Positions 8,024-16,811 of a DNA stretch of 64,000 nt are shown here, piece by piece. Numbering within the stretch: the first letter of the stretch is position 1; each line of letters opens with the position of its first letter. Position numbers and translations under genes: made by a program. Source of the DNA: Candidatus Heimdallarchaeota archaeon (GTDB lineage Archaea > Asgardarchaeota > Heimdallarchaeia > Heimdallarchaeales > Kariarchaeaceae); the NCBI GenBank assembly GCA_026702845.1, contig JADCLS010000012.1, positions 118,896 to 182,895 on the forward strand, given 5' to 3'. The notes under the pieces were generated by a model, which did no database searches, was not told the origin of the DNA, and saw only the letters and a program-made list of their open reading frames with translations.

Positions 8024-9493
8024 ATGATAGATTTAACTATGAACCAATCACAATTAGAGAACTCGATTAATCTTGCAAGGGATTTGAAAATAATGCTACC
8101 CACCTTTGAACAGATGAAAGATCCTTCTAAAATACCTGAAAGTATCAAGGAGCAATTAAAGGATGTGGGATTGTGGGATGTCAATCCTCTCAACCTCTTC
8201 AGAATTAATTGGAGAAACGAGGCCAAGGAACATGGTGGGGCATTTAAAAAGCTACCCAATTACATTGAATTGCCTTCCTCATTAACTGGAGTTGAAGCTA
8301 GAATTTTTGTTATTATTGGCCGATGGTTCCCCACGGGGGCTCACAAGGTTGGGGCCGCTTACGGTTGCCTTGTTCCTCGTCTCGTGACCGGTCAGTTTGA
8401 TCCCACCAAACATGAAGCCGTTTGGCCATCAACGGGTAATTACTGCCGAGGTGGAGCTTTTGATAGTCAATTGCTGGGCTGCAAGTCAATTGCCATTCTT
8501 CCTGAGGAGATGAGCAAGGAGAGGTTTGAGTGGCTATACTCAGTAGCAGGAGAAGTCATCAAAACTCCAGGATCAGAATCCAATGTCAAGGAGATTTATG
8601 ATAAATGCCATGAGCTTGAAGCAGAGCGTGGAGATGATATCATGATTTTCAATCAATTTGCAGAATTCGGAAATCACCTCTGGCATTATCAGATCACTGG
8701 AGATGCCATGGCCAGTGTCATCCAGCATGAGATGGGGGAGAATGATGAATTCTTTGGTTCCTGCTTCACCACTGGTTCTGCAGGTACTATCGCTGCAGGT
8801 GATTATTTGAAGAAAGTCTTCCCCACCTCAAAGATTATGGCTGGAGAGGCCTTGCAATGTCCAACGCTCTTGCAAAATGGATTCGGTGCTCATAGAATCG
8901 AAGGCATCGGCGACAAACACGTTCCCTGGATACATAATATGCGTACTACTGATATGGTAATCGCCATCGATGATAATGATTCTGTCAATCTTATTCGATT
9001 ATTCAATGAACCTGAGGGAAGAAAATTACTCAAGGAGCATGGAGTAGATGCAGATCTTGTCGATAATCTAGATCAGCTGGGTATCTCATCTATCGCCAAT
9101 ATATTGATGTGCATCAAGACAGCAAAATATTTTGAATTGGGCAAGAATGATATGCTAATTACTGTAGCCACCGATTCCATGGACCTCTACAAATCCAGAT
9201 TATCAGAGCTGGAGGCGGAGTATGGCAAATACACTGCAGTTGATGCGATGGTGGACTTCAAACATTCCCTATTGGGTATTAACATTGATAATATGCTTGA
9301 GCTAGGATATAAAGAGAAACAGAGGATTCATAACCTCAAATACTTTACCTGGATTGAGCAACAGGGAATGGAGCTTGCAGAATTAAATGCACAATGGTAC
9401 GATTACAGAGAGTACTGGTCCTCAATCCAGCAATCTGCTGATGCAATTGATGAGAAAATCAAGGAATTCAATGAAAAAGTTGGTTTACTCTAG
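8024..9493 (+). CDS. PLP-dependent enzyme, tryptophan-synthase-beta/diaminopropionate-lyase-like superfamily
   Basis: A fold-type II PLP enzyme of 489 residues. The PLP lysine is K108 in WFPTGAHKVGAAYG, substrate-loop STGNYCRGGAF follows near residue 140, and the glycine-rich phosphate loop is FTTGSAGTIAAG. Length and motifs match the large 'pyridoxal-phosphate dependent enzyme' proteins that accompany YgeW and SsnA in bacterial purine/hydantoin gene clusters rather than classical cysteine synthase. Its likely chemistry is alpha,beta-elimination on an amino acid such as 2,3-diaminopropionate, but substrate is inferred from context only. GGTGA about eight bases before the ATG is a clear ribosome site. 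Confidence 0.7.
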   Translation: MIDLTMNQSQLENSINLARDLKIMLPTFEQMKDPSKIPESIKEQLKDVGLWDVNPLNLFRINWRNEAKEHGGAFKKLPNYIELPSSLTGVEARIFVIIGRWFPTGAHKVGAAYGCLVPRLVTGQFDPTKHEAVWPSTGNYCRGGAFDSQLLGCKSIAILPEEMSKERFEWLYSVAGEVIKTPGSESNVKEIYDKCHELEAERGDDIMIFNQFAEFGNHLWHYQITGDAMASVIQHEMGENDEFFGSCFTTGSAGTIAAGDYLKKVFPTSKIMAGEALQCPTLLQNGFGAHRIEGIGDKHVPWIHNMRTTDMVIAIDDNDSVNLIRLFNEPEGRKLLKEHGVDADLVDNLDQLGISSIANILMCIKTAKYFELGKNDMLITVATDSMDLYKSRLSELEAEYGKYTAVDAMVDFKHSLLGINIDNMLELGYKEKQRIHNLKYFTWIEQQGMELAELNAQWYDYREYWSSIQQSADAIDEKIKEFNEKVGLL

Positions 9494-9562
9494 ATTATCC
9501 TCATAAGATTTCGCGCAAATTCCAAAAATTCAAAGATTGTTGAAAAAGATTATTAGTTACCG

Positions 9563-9585
9563 AGTTACTAAGTAATTAAGTAACT
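9563..9585. promoter_or_regulatory. Palindromic operator of the toxin-antitoxin pair
   Basis: AGTTACT (9563-9569) and its exact reverse complement AGTAACT (9579-9585) flank a 9-base spacer. The right arm directly abuts the antitoxin ATG at 9586. Further partial copies (AGTTAC at 9555, AGTAAT at 9571) lie within and beside it. A repeated palindrome over the start of an antitoxin gene is the usual arrangement for autorepression by the antitoxin or toxin-antitoxin complex. Confidence 0.6.
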
Positions 9586-9864
9586 ATGTCTGCAGTTAAA
9601 ATTGATCGGCAACATGAGATAGATGAGCTGCTAGCCAAAATTTATTTGGACACCAATATTAAAATGAACAAAAAAGAATTGCTAGAGTTTATTTTTGATA
9701 TTAGCTTCAATAATTATGATCAGCTGATAGAAATGATAAAAAATCTTCATACAAAGGATAGCATTGAATTGAGAAAAAAATTCATTGAGGAATTTGCCGG
9801 CTGTATTCAAGCTGATGATGAGGATATTGATCCCAAATCAATTTGGAAGGTTGATCTGGAGTGA
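9586..9864 (+). CDS. Probable antitoxin of a VapBC-type pair
   Basis: A 92-residue acidic protein whose N-terminal half (VKIDRQHEIDELLAKIYLDT, then MNKKELLEFIF) looks like a ribbon-helix-helix DNA-binding segment. A charged C-terminal tail follows that could bind the toxin. It is immediately followed by the PIN-domain gene, about 20 bases separating stop and start. A near-perfect operator overlaps its promoter. The role as antitoxin follows from size, position and operator rather than from a recognised family. Confidence 0.6.
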   Translation: MSAVKIDRQHEIDELLAKIYLDTNIKMNKKELLEFIFDISFNNYDQLIEMIKNLHTKDSIELRKKFIEEFAGCIQADDEDIDPKSIWKVDLE

Positions 9865-9885
9865 TAAAACATACCTAGTTATTTT

Positions 9886-10299
9886 TTGGATACAAATATC
9901 CTCTGGTGGTATTTCAATGAGAATTCCAGACATTATCAAAAGGTCAGAGCGTTTCTTGATGACTTATTTTTAGATCAAAACAATATTTTTTTTGTGAATA
10001 GTTACGTATTTATTGAGTTTTTCCACCATATAGTAAAGAAAGTGATAAATGGATATAGTATCTGTGCTAGAATTCTTTCAGATGAATATTCATTCATCAA
10101 TATAATTTCAAATGATAGGGAGAAAGAAACTCTTTCTTCAATTCTGGAGATACTGAATAAATACGGGCACTTTACAACAATAGGTGGTAGGGATTCTTCT
10201 ATAATCGTTTCTATGGAAAAAAATCGGATTAAGTATATCATTAGCAATGATACAGCCTTTGATAATGTTGAAGGATTGAAAAGAGTAAATCCAATTTGA
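9886..10299 (+). CDS. vapC: PIN-domain ribonuclease toxin (VapC-like)
   Basis: A PIN-domain protein of about 137 residues with the expected acidic residues: D2 in FLDTNILWW, E44 in YVFIEFFHH, D103 in GGRDSSII and D122/D126 in ISNDTAFD. VapC toxins are Mg-dependent RNases that cleave tRNA or rRNA. There is no ATG. The frame opens after a stop at 9865-9867, and the family-typical residues SYF precede the TTG at 9886. Translation must therefore start at this TTG or an unusual codon a few triplets upstream (for example ATA at 9871). It forms a two-gene operon with the upstream antitoxin. Confidence 0.75.
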   Translation: MDTNILWWYFNENSRHYQKVRAFLDDLFLDQNNIFFVNSYVFIEFFHHIVKKVINGYSICARILSDEYSFINIISNDREKETLSSILEILNKYGHFTTIGGRDSSIIVSMEKNRIKYIISNDTAFDNVEGLKRVNPI

Positions 10300-10336
10300 A
10301 AAGCTGAAGTAACAACCAACTTAGTGTATACTTAGC

Positions 10337-10349
10337 AAAAATATATATT
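10337..10349 (+). promoter_or_regulatory. TATA box of the small gene before the histidine kinase
   Basis: AAAATATATATTA lies about 25-30 bases before the ATG at 10372, with no ribosome site between. This suggests leaderless transcription of the small gene. Confidence 0.4.
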
Positions 10350-10371
10350 AGTGAAAATCTAAACTTTGGTC

Positions 10372-10674
10372 ATGAAGACTTCCTTTGAAGAGTGGAGTTC
10401 AGCCATCCGATTCTCTCCAGAGTATCAGGATTCAGAGGCGATTTATTTCTATGAGGATAGGTATGGCCTTAGACCTCTTAAAATGGAAGATATACTGGAA
10501 CATAGAAAATCTATGTTACACATTCTTAGAAGTGGTGAATTCGGTGTTGAAGAGGTAGAGATACCAACTTGCAAGGTGTGGGTCATTATGATTGATGGTA
10601 TCATAGTCATGGATCGTAGGATGAATTATCAGGGATACAAAAATTTCACGCTAGGAAAATTTGAATCGGTTTAA
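10372..10674 (+). CDS. Small protein of unknown function upstream of the histidine kinase
   Basis: About 100 residues, soluble, no signal or membrane segment. I do not recognise the family. The ATG at 10372 is preferred to the in-frame TTG at 10366 because of the TATA spacing. The C-terminal half (EEVEIPTCKVWVIMIDGIIV) reads like two beta strands. A decayed copy of exactly this stretch reappears just after the histidine kinase gene, fused to a decayed copy of the kinase tail. The two genes were therefore duplicated together and may work together, but nothing else indicates function. Confidence 0.6.
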   Translation: MKTSFEEWSSAIRFSPEYQDSEAIYFYEDRYGLRPLKMEDILEHRKSMLHILRSGEFGVEEVEIPTCKVWVIMIDGIIVMDRRMNYQGYKNFTLGKFESV

Positions 10675-10764
10675 AACTTCATTTTTAGATGAAAACTATT
10701 ATCCAATACACAACTTCTTTGGATGAAGTTTATAATATATAGTTATATTAAATAAATATTGATC

Positions 10765-12459
10765 ATGAGTTCTGAATTAGCAGATCATGAGGAGTTTGTC
10801 GATATTCTTCGTGAAAAAATAACGAAAATTATGGGGATTTTGTGTATATCATTAGGATCATTGACGTATTTGACATCTCTCATAGTCCCAGCAAATAATA
10901 TGATAGTCTCTCTTGGCACTTTTATCCTTGGAATTTCAATAATCATTTTGCTTATACTAAATAAAAATCAATTGGCAATGTACAGTCTTATTTATGGATT
11001 AACAATCATTATGAGCATAGGAGCATGGATATGTCAATCTGCACAATTATTTATTGTTGTCACTTACTTGTATATCCTAGCAACAATATATAAGATGAGA
11101 ACTACAGTCAAAATACTAATAATCTATTCAATTTCTTTTATATTCTTAATGTTATTTACAGGAAGGTATACCTTTAAACAAACTCTAATACAACCGGAAA
11201 ATATTGCATTAGTTAATAATATTCAAGTATTAATAGGACTCGTGGTATTTTCTGTTGGAATCTCAAATTTGATGTATCTCGTATTTGTAAGAACTATTGA
11301 AATACAAAAAATGGAGTACCAGCAATTAAATGAGAACCAAGAGTTAATTATCTCCCAAGCACAACTTGACACATCTAAATTAATAGCTGGAGGGCTTGCG
11401 CATGATTTTAATAATATTCTTTCGATCATTCAGGGAAATATCAGTCTTATCAAGGAAAAGGAGGAATTAGAAGCTGATCTAGTTGATGCATTGAATGAAA
11501 TAAATATGGCTACAAATAAAGCTACAAATTTATCGAACCAAATGCTCAATATTGTCAAGGATACGCGTAAACACCAACAAATCATTAATATCAATGATTT
11601 AGTTGAAAAAACATCAAAATTTTCTCTGAGGGGGCGTAAAAGTAGGTATATAGTAGATTTTGATACTAGAGAACCTAGAATTAATGGAGATTACTCATCA
11701 ATCAGTCAAGTAGTTCAAAACCTTGTTCTGAATGCAGATCAAGCAAACGAGGGAGGAATAATTCAGCTTAAAACAAATTTGGTTGTTTTGGATAATGAAA
11801 ATGAATACTCTTTACAACAAGGAAAATACGTACAGGTGAAAGTAATTGATGAGGGTCCAGGGATTATAGAAGATAACATGGAAAAATTGTTCACATTATT
11901 CTTTACTACTAAGGAATTTGGATCAGGCATAGGATTAGCAATTTCTAAAAAAATAATCGAGAACCATAAAGGATTTATTGGTGTTTCCAAGAGAACTGGA
12001 GATTACACTGAATTTTTCTTTCTCATTCCAGTGGTAAGTGATACAAGTGATACAGAACTTCAAAATCAAGAATATATTACAAATCTGGATAAAACCATTG
12101 TCCTTTACGATGATGATAGAAATCTGTTGAAAATTCTTGAAAAAATGCTCGAACGCTTCGGTGCAAACATTTTTTCAAGTAGTGAAAGTAATACATTATT
12201 TGATTATTTACAGGAAAAGAAAGTTCATGTAGATATTTTCATACTTGATCTAACATTACCAGGTGATAAATCAGGAATCGAAATTCTTCCAAGATTGAAA
12301 GAGTTATATCCAAATGCTTACTTTATTTCTACTTCAGGATATTCAGAACGGTTTATGGAAATGAATTTCAGCAACTATGGATTTGATGACTTTTTACCTA
12401 AGCCTTTTGATTATTCACACTTAAATGAGATTTTACTCAGGTATCTTAATTTTAGTTGA
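10765..12459 (+). CDS. Hybrid membrane histidine kinase with receiver domain
   Basis: The N-terminal 175 residues form about six hydrophobic helices, the membrane sensor. A coiled linker leads to the dimerisation helix with the phospho-acceptor His in LIAGGLAHDFNNILSI (about residue 213). The ATPase domain has the N box VLNADQAN, G1 box DEGPGI and G2 box GSGIGLAISKKI. A receiver domain ends the protein, with acidic pocket YDDD, phospho-acceptor Asp in FILDLTLPG (about 495) and conserved Lys in LPKPF. The H-D-F-N-N motif marks the NtrB/HAHDFNN-like kinase group. Start ATG 10765 is preferred over TTG 10759. No separate output regulator is adjacent, so the downstream target is unknown. Confidence 0.88.
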   Translation: MSSELADHEEFVDILREKITKIMGILCISLGSLTYLTSLIVPANNMIVSLGTFILGISIIILLILNKNQLAMYSLIYGLTIIMSIGAWICQSAQLFIVVTYLYILATIYKMRTTVKILIIYSISFIFLMLFTGRYTFKQTLIQPENIALVNNIQVLIGLVVFSVGISNLMYLVFVRTIEIQKMEYQQLNENQELIISQAQLDTSKLIAGGLAHDFNNILSIIQGNISLIKEKEELEADLVDALNEINMATNKATNLSNQMLNIVKDTRKHQQIININDLVEKTSKFSLRGRKSRYIVDFDTREPRINGDYSSISQVVQNLVLNADQANEGGIIQLKTNLVVLDNENEYSLQQGKYVQVKVIDEGPGIIEDNMEKLFTLFFTTKEFGSGIGLAISKKIIENHKGFIGVSKRTGDYTEFFFLIPVVSDTSDTELQNQEYITNLDKTIVLYDDDRNLLKILEKMLERFGANIFSSSESNTLFDYLQEKKVHVDIFILDLTLPGDKSGIEILPRLKELYPNAYFISTSGYSERFMEMNFSNYGFDDFLPKPFDYSHLNEILLRYLNFS

Positions 12460-12465
12460 TACTGC

Positions 12466-12737
12466 AGGAGAAGAAGAAGTGGAGATTCCTACCTGCAAAG
12501 TGTGGGTTATTATGATGGTATCCTAGTTATCCCCTACCAGGGGATAAATCCAGGGATGAAATCTTACCAGACCTTAAAAAATTCTATCCGGGAGCATATT
12601 TTAGAGCGACCTCAGGATATTCAGATAGTTTAATAATCAAAGTGTATAAAAATTATTGATTTGATGATTTGTTACCAAAACCATTCGATTATTCAGAGCT
12701 AAATCAGATGCCTAAGAAGTATCTTGATTCAGAGTGA
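12466..12737 (+). pseudogene. Remnant of a tandem duplicate of the small gene plus histidine kinase
   Basis: Bases 12466-12525 still encode EEEVEIPTCKVWVIM, matching the C-terminal half of the small gene at 10372, then lose frame through an apparent 4-base deletion. From about 12538 the DNA encodes PGDKSRDEILPDLKKFYPGA, a match to the receiver domain of the kinase just upstream. It continues through ATSGYS, an in-frame TGA, then FDDLLPKPFDYSELNQ to a stop at 12737. The unit was thus duplicated as a pair in the same order. It then collapsed by an internal deletion that joined the tail of the first gene to the tail of the second. Confidence 0.8.
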
Positions 12738-12816
12738 GACGAAAAAATACTATTTTGTCAAAATTAAAGGTCTCTGTGTAAAAATTAATATTTCATAGGA
12801 TATTTATCACAATTCT

Positions 12817-14067
12817 ATGCCATTTGCAAAGAATTTGAGATGCCCCATTTGTAATAAAGAATATGGGATGCATGATTGGAGACAGGATACTTGTGGGTTC
12901 AGGTTACGAATCCAGTATAACATGGAAGAACGAGCAAATACAGCGAATAAGTCAGAAATCAAAGGAAAACCATTATCGCACTGGAAATATTGGCAATTCT
13001 TCCCACTAAATAATCAAGACAATCAAGTGAGTATAGGTGAGGGCGGAACAAATCTAGTCAAATCAAAAAGATTAGGTGAAAAATGGGGATTGAAAAACCT
13101 ATATTTCAAACTTGAGCTTTCCAATCCCTCAGGTTCATTCAAAGATAGACCAATAAGTATTGGTGTGAGTATGGCTAAAGAGAATGGAGCTTCAACTGTT
13201 TCTGCAGCCTCTTCTGGGAATGCTGCTGCATCCCTTTCTAGCCTGGGGGCAAAAGCAGGAATGGATGTTGTGGTATTTGTACCTGAACGAGCCTCTGCTG
13301 CAAAAGTTGCCCAATTAGTTACCCTTGGTGCAAAAGTCATTCGAGTAAGTGGTGGAGAGGATAGTGAGGGAGATCCATCAGTAAAATTATTCAAAGCTGC
13401 CGTAGATAAATGGGGTTGGGTACCATCACCCAGTTTTGGTCCATTCAATCCCCATCAATTTGAAGGTACCAAGTCACTGGCATATGAGACTGTGGAGCAA
13501 CTAGATTGGCAGGCACCAGACTGGGTAATTGCCAATACAGGATCTGGAGGATTACTCTCTGGTACTGCTCAGGGGTTCAAAGACTGGTATGATCTGGACT
13601 GGATAGATAAGATACCCAAAATGGTGGTAGTTCAGCCTGATGCCTGCAAACCAATTGTCACTGCATTCAATAACAAGGTGAAACCTTTCGAATTTGCAGA
13701 TCAACCAGGATTCCCAGATACTGTTGCAGGTGGTCTTGCTGATCCTCACCCATGGGATGGAGATGCTGCTCTTGAGATGCTGTACCTCACCAAGGGGTAT
13801 GGAGTGGGAGTTTCTGATCCTAAAATCATGGAAGGACAGCGACTACTGGCATCCCATGAGGGAATTTTCGGCTCACCATCAGGTGTTGCAGCCATTGCAG
13901 GCCTTGAAGCTATGGTTAATAATGGTATCATTGATCCCGCTGATGTGGTAGTTGTACCCATTACGGGCCATGGATTGAAGGATCCAGCCGTATTGCAGGA
14001 TCAATTTGAGAAAGCCATTGTATGCCCAGCAGATGTTGAGCAACTAGCTAAAAAAATGCAATTGTAA
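12817..14067 (+). CDS. thrC: Threonine synthase
   Basis: Fold-type II PLP enzyme that converts O-phosphohomoserine to threonine. The PLP lysine is K109 in NPSGSFKDRP, the substrate/phosphate loops are AASSGNAAASL and ANTGSGGLLSG, and the C-terminal ITGHGLKD motif is diagnostic of threonine synthase. The N-terminus carries a short cysteine segment (C9, C12, C26), as in many archaeal and plant-type enzymes, probably a zinc-binding knuckle. Length 416 is typical. No other threonine or homoserine genes are nearby, so it is a single-gene unit. Cysteate synthase is a related alternative, less likely given the GHGLKD end. Confidence 0.83.
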   Translation: MPFAKNLRCPICNKEYGMHDWRQDTCGFRLRIQYNMEERANTANKSEIKGKPLSHWKYWQFFPLNNQDNQVSIGEGGTNLVKSKRLGEKWGLKNLYFKLELSNPSGSFKDRPISIGVSMAKENGASTVSAASSGNAAASLSSLGAKAGMDVVVFVPERASAAKVAQLVTLGAKVIRVSGGEDSEGDPSVKLFKAAVDKWGWVPSPSFGPFNPHQFEGTKSLAYETVEQLDWQAPDWVIANTGSGGLLSGTAQGFKDWYDLDWIDKIPKMVVVQPDACKPIVTAFNNKVKPFEFADQPGFPDTVAGGLADPHPWDGDAALEMLYLTKGYGVGVSDPKIMEGQRLLASHEGIFGSPSGVAAIAGLEAMVNNGIIDPADVVVVPITGHGLKDPAVLQDQFEKAIVCPADVEQLAKKMQL

Positions 14068-14265
14068 ATTAATTAAATCTCATGTTACTTTTTTCCAGCA
14101 AGTAGATTTTGGTTCTTCACTCTTAAGCTAATATTTATTATATCAATCATTAGCCCAATTTTTACCTCCTTAGCTTCTTCAGCTGTATTACTCCCATACC
14201 TTATTAGTTAACCATTTTTCAGACTATCTACGTTTCAGATTGGTGTTGTAAATACAAATGCTTCA

Positions 14266-15069
14266 CTACGGCATATTCTCTATTCGGAGATATTCAGGAT
14301 TGATTCCCTGTGGATCATTTAGCTCTCTCAGCAATTTTGCCTTGTATTCTTTTTTGATGAGGATTGGGATAATCTGATTAGTCTCGAATAATCCATTTCT
14401 CTTCAAATCGCTATAATTCTTAATCCAGAGAAATTCTCCCTCTTGTCTATTAATTCTGTCCAGTGAGAGTGGAGGACGCATATAACAGTATGAATCCATC
14501 TTATAGTAGTGATCTGGATCTATAATATGTTCTTGGTACGAAGTATAGCTTGGATTCAGTGGAACTGATGTCTTGTCAATGGAATGAAAAACATATACAT
14601 AACCATCCTTGTCTGGATGATGTTCACAGGCAAAATACAAGGCAATCAATGCATTCCGAGTGATATCAAGCAACCGTGTATCAAAACCACTGTGATGCTG
14701 TGTGAGCATCCACCAGGTAATATCATCAGATGCAAGAGAATCCCTGAATTTATCTGCCATCTTTGATTCTATAAAATTCTTGATCTCTCTGATTTCATAT
14801 TGCTCATCCTTATCAGCCAGAATATTCCTAGCAATGATTGGGAGGCAAGGATTCTCATGGTATCGCGCCTCACCTCGAAATCGAGTGTGCAAAAGGCCTG
14901 TTAATCCGGAAATCATGATATCGTACTTGAATACTGAATCAATCTCATATTTTTCATCAAATTCAACATCTGTTCTCTAGTTTAAACATGCTTTGAGTTG
15001 TAAAACGAACGCATTTTTCCATTTATTGTATCGTTCCTCAAGAATCTCTTTGCTAACGCTGTAATCCAT
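14266..15069 (-). pseudogene. FRG-domain protein interrupted by an in-frame amber codon
   Basis: From ATG at 15069 a frame reads 30 residues (MDYSVSKEILEERYNKWKNA and following), meets TAG at 14979-14977, then continues in the same frame to the stop at 14266. It carries an FRG domain: the signature FRGEARYHENPCL near codon 60, then TQHHSGFDTRLLDITRNAL and LIALYFACEH. Translation could also restart at ATG 14916, which would keep all FRG motifs and give 216 residues. FRG proteins are of uncertain biochemical role and are frequent in accessory and defence-associated regions. One base change explains the break; a sequencing error cannot be excluded. Confidence 0.65.
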
Positions 15070-15229
15070 AATTGCCCGTTTGACAGCAAATTATATACAT
15101 TTTGCTTCAAAATATCAAATATATTATATTACGTACTTGAATTCTCCATAACTATAATAATCATCTGAGATAGCAATTTTTTGGCTATATTGTGATGAGT
15201 TAATATATTGAAATGTACTTTTTTTTGAT

Positions 15230-16498
15230 ATGAAGAAACGGGTGGGGTTTGTTGCTAATTCTTCTAGTCACACATTTATTCTCTACGCATCTATTGCATT
15301 GTACCGAAATTTGGAATACAAAGAATTGATAGAAAAAAATTTTGAGGATAGACTTTATTTAAATGAGACAGAGCTCCTAGCCGGTTTGAATAGTATCCTT
15401 GGATCGAAAATTCCACTACTGAGATATGAGAAATATCCAGAGAATTTTGCGTTGAAACCTGAAATTAATCTTGAGTGGGAAACACATGTTAGTGATTATG
15501 AATATAGCAGCAGACGTCCCTATACCTTACAGTATCGTAATTTGCTAAAAGCATTAGATAGTTATAGGAGAAAAAGCAAATCAGATTTATTTGGCTCTCT
15601 TTTAGTCTACCAATTGGTTGGAGAGACTGATGAAGTTGTTTCCTGTAATCCTGATGATTTGGAAAATAAAGATTTCACACCTGAAGAACTGGAGAAACAG
15701 AGATATAATTGGTATTATAGTAGAAATAAACCTAGATATATAGATACAATCAATTTCAGTTCAGAAAAGAGTTACCGGACATCAAATGATATTGATTTCA
15801 ATGGATACTCAGCATCTTTTAGTACTATCCAACAATATCAATCTTATAAATTCCCAGATGAATTTCTATTGGAGACCAAAATTCTAAACATTGATGTTAG
15901 TAAATTACGATTCCGATCAAGTATATCTTCAAAGGAAGTGATAATTACAGGGATATTTAGTAATAATAATGTATGTTTGAAATCCTATTCCTCTTTTTCT
16001 GATCTAGAAGTACTGATAATTTGTAATGCAAAACTACAGGAGATCCCTGAATTCGTCTTCACACTAGAAAAATTACGGATACTCATACTTAATAATAATC
16101 AAATTAAAGCCATCCCTGCAAAAATCAACCAGATGAAGAATCTAAAAACATTATACCTTCATAACAATGACATTCATGAGGTTCCGGTATTATCAATTCC
16201 GCTTAGAATACTGGGCCTTACAAATAACAAATTAACACATTTACCATCATTACAATGGCAGGAGTTGGAAAAATTGTATATTGATGGAAACCCTTTGATT
16301 TGGTTTGATCATAATGAAATTGAGAATATGAATCAAATATTGAGATTAGATATTGATTCATCCATCCTTCAAAAATATAAACAACATTTTGATGATTTGA
16401 TCAAGGGTAATACATCTATATATGATGAAACTGAGAACCAATGGGGGATAACTGAAATCAGTGAAAGATTTTTTGATAAATTGAATCAAGATATGTGA
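15230..16498 (+). CDS. Leucine-rich-repeat protein with an FVANSSSHTF N-terminus
   Basis: 422 residues. The first 20 residues, MKKRVGFVANSSSHTFILYA, match the widespread but unexplained GFVSNSSSSSF-type N-terminal motif of bacterial and phage hypothetical proteins. A charged central region without recognised fold follows. Residues about 255-370 contain roughly five leucine-rich repeats (for example LRILILNNNQIKAIPA and LKTLYLHNNDIHEVP), of the eukaryote-like plant/SDS22 style, which normally form a protein-binding arc. No signal peptide is present, so it is cytoplasmic. It lies between the broken FRG gene and a carbamoyltransferase. A TATA-like run precedes the ATG. Confidence 0.75.
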   Translation: MKKRVGFVANSSSHTFILYASIALYRNLEYKELIEKNFEDRLYLNETELLAGLNSILGSKIPLLRYEKYPENFALKPEINLEWETHVSDYEYSSRRPYTLQYRNLLKALDSYRRKSKSDLFGSLLVYQLVGETDEVVSCNPDDLENKDFTPEELEKQRYNWYYSRNKPRYIDTINFSSEKSYRTSNDIDFNGYSASFSTIQQYQSYKFPDEFLLETKILNIDVSKLRFRSSISSKEVIITGIFSNNNVCLKSYSSFSDLEVLIICNAKLQEIPEFVFTLEKLRILILNNNQIKAIPAKINQMKNLKTLYLHNNDIHEVPVLSIPLRILGLTNNKLTHLPSLQWQELEKLYIDGNPLIWFDHNEIENMNQILRLDIDSSILQKYKQHFDDLIKGNTSIYDETENQWGITEISERFFDKLNQDM

Positions 16499-16811
16499 AT
16501 TCTGGATTAATACATTAAGGGGATATAAGAAATAGATATCTGGAATTAGGTACCAAATTAGGAGACAATGATAAGTTTCTAATTTCCTGAAACCAAAGAA
16601 TAAATTCCTGAAAACTATGAAGATCATTATTATGTTTAACCATATTTTTATTTTAGAAAAATGAATGAAAGTAGTGATGACTTAATGGATTAATGCAATA
16701 TATTTTTACCAATGCTGACTCACAACCCCGAAAAATGTACAAACAATTAAAGAGCTATTTTTGAGATTTTACTAACCCACAAAATAATAAAAAAGGAGAC
16801 AATAAAACAAG
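16499..16811. other. 313-base intergenic region
   Basis: Strongly AT-rich spacer between two rightward genes. It contains an imperfect inverted repeat AAATTAG / CTAATTT (16554-16584), possibly a terminator hairpin for the LRR gene. It ends in a purine-rich AAAGGAGA (16792-16799), a plausible but rather distant ribosome site for the carbamoyltransferase ATG. I see no gene in it. Confidence 0.35.

Noticed and set aside
13023..13448. Minus-strand 141-codon frame inside threonine synthase
   Set aside because: Lies wholly opposite a confident PLP enzyme gene and has no recognisable features.
14977..14979. Amber codon read as pyrrolysine
   Set aside because: Other genes in the window end with TAG as a normal stop, no pyl genes or PYLIS-like context are visible, and the position is outside the conserved FRG motifs.
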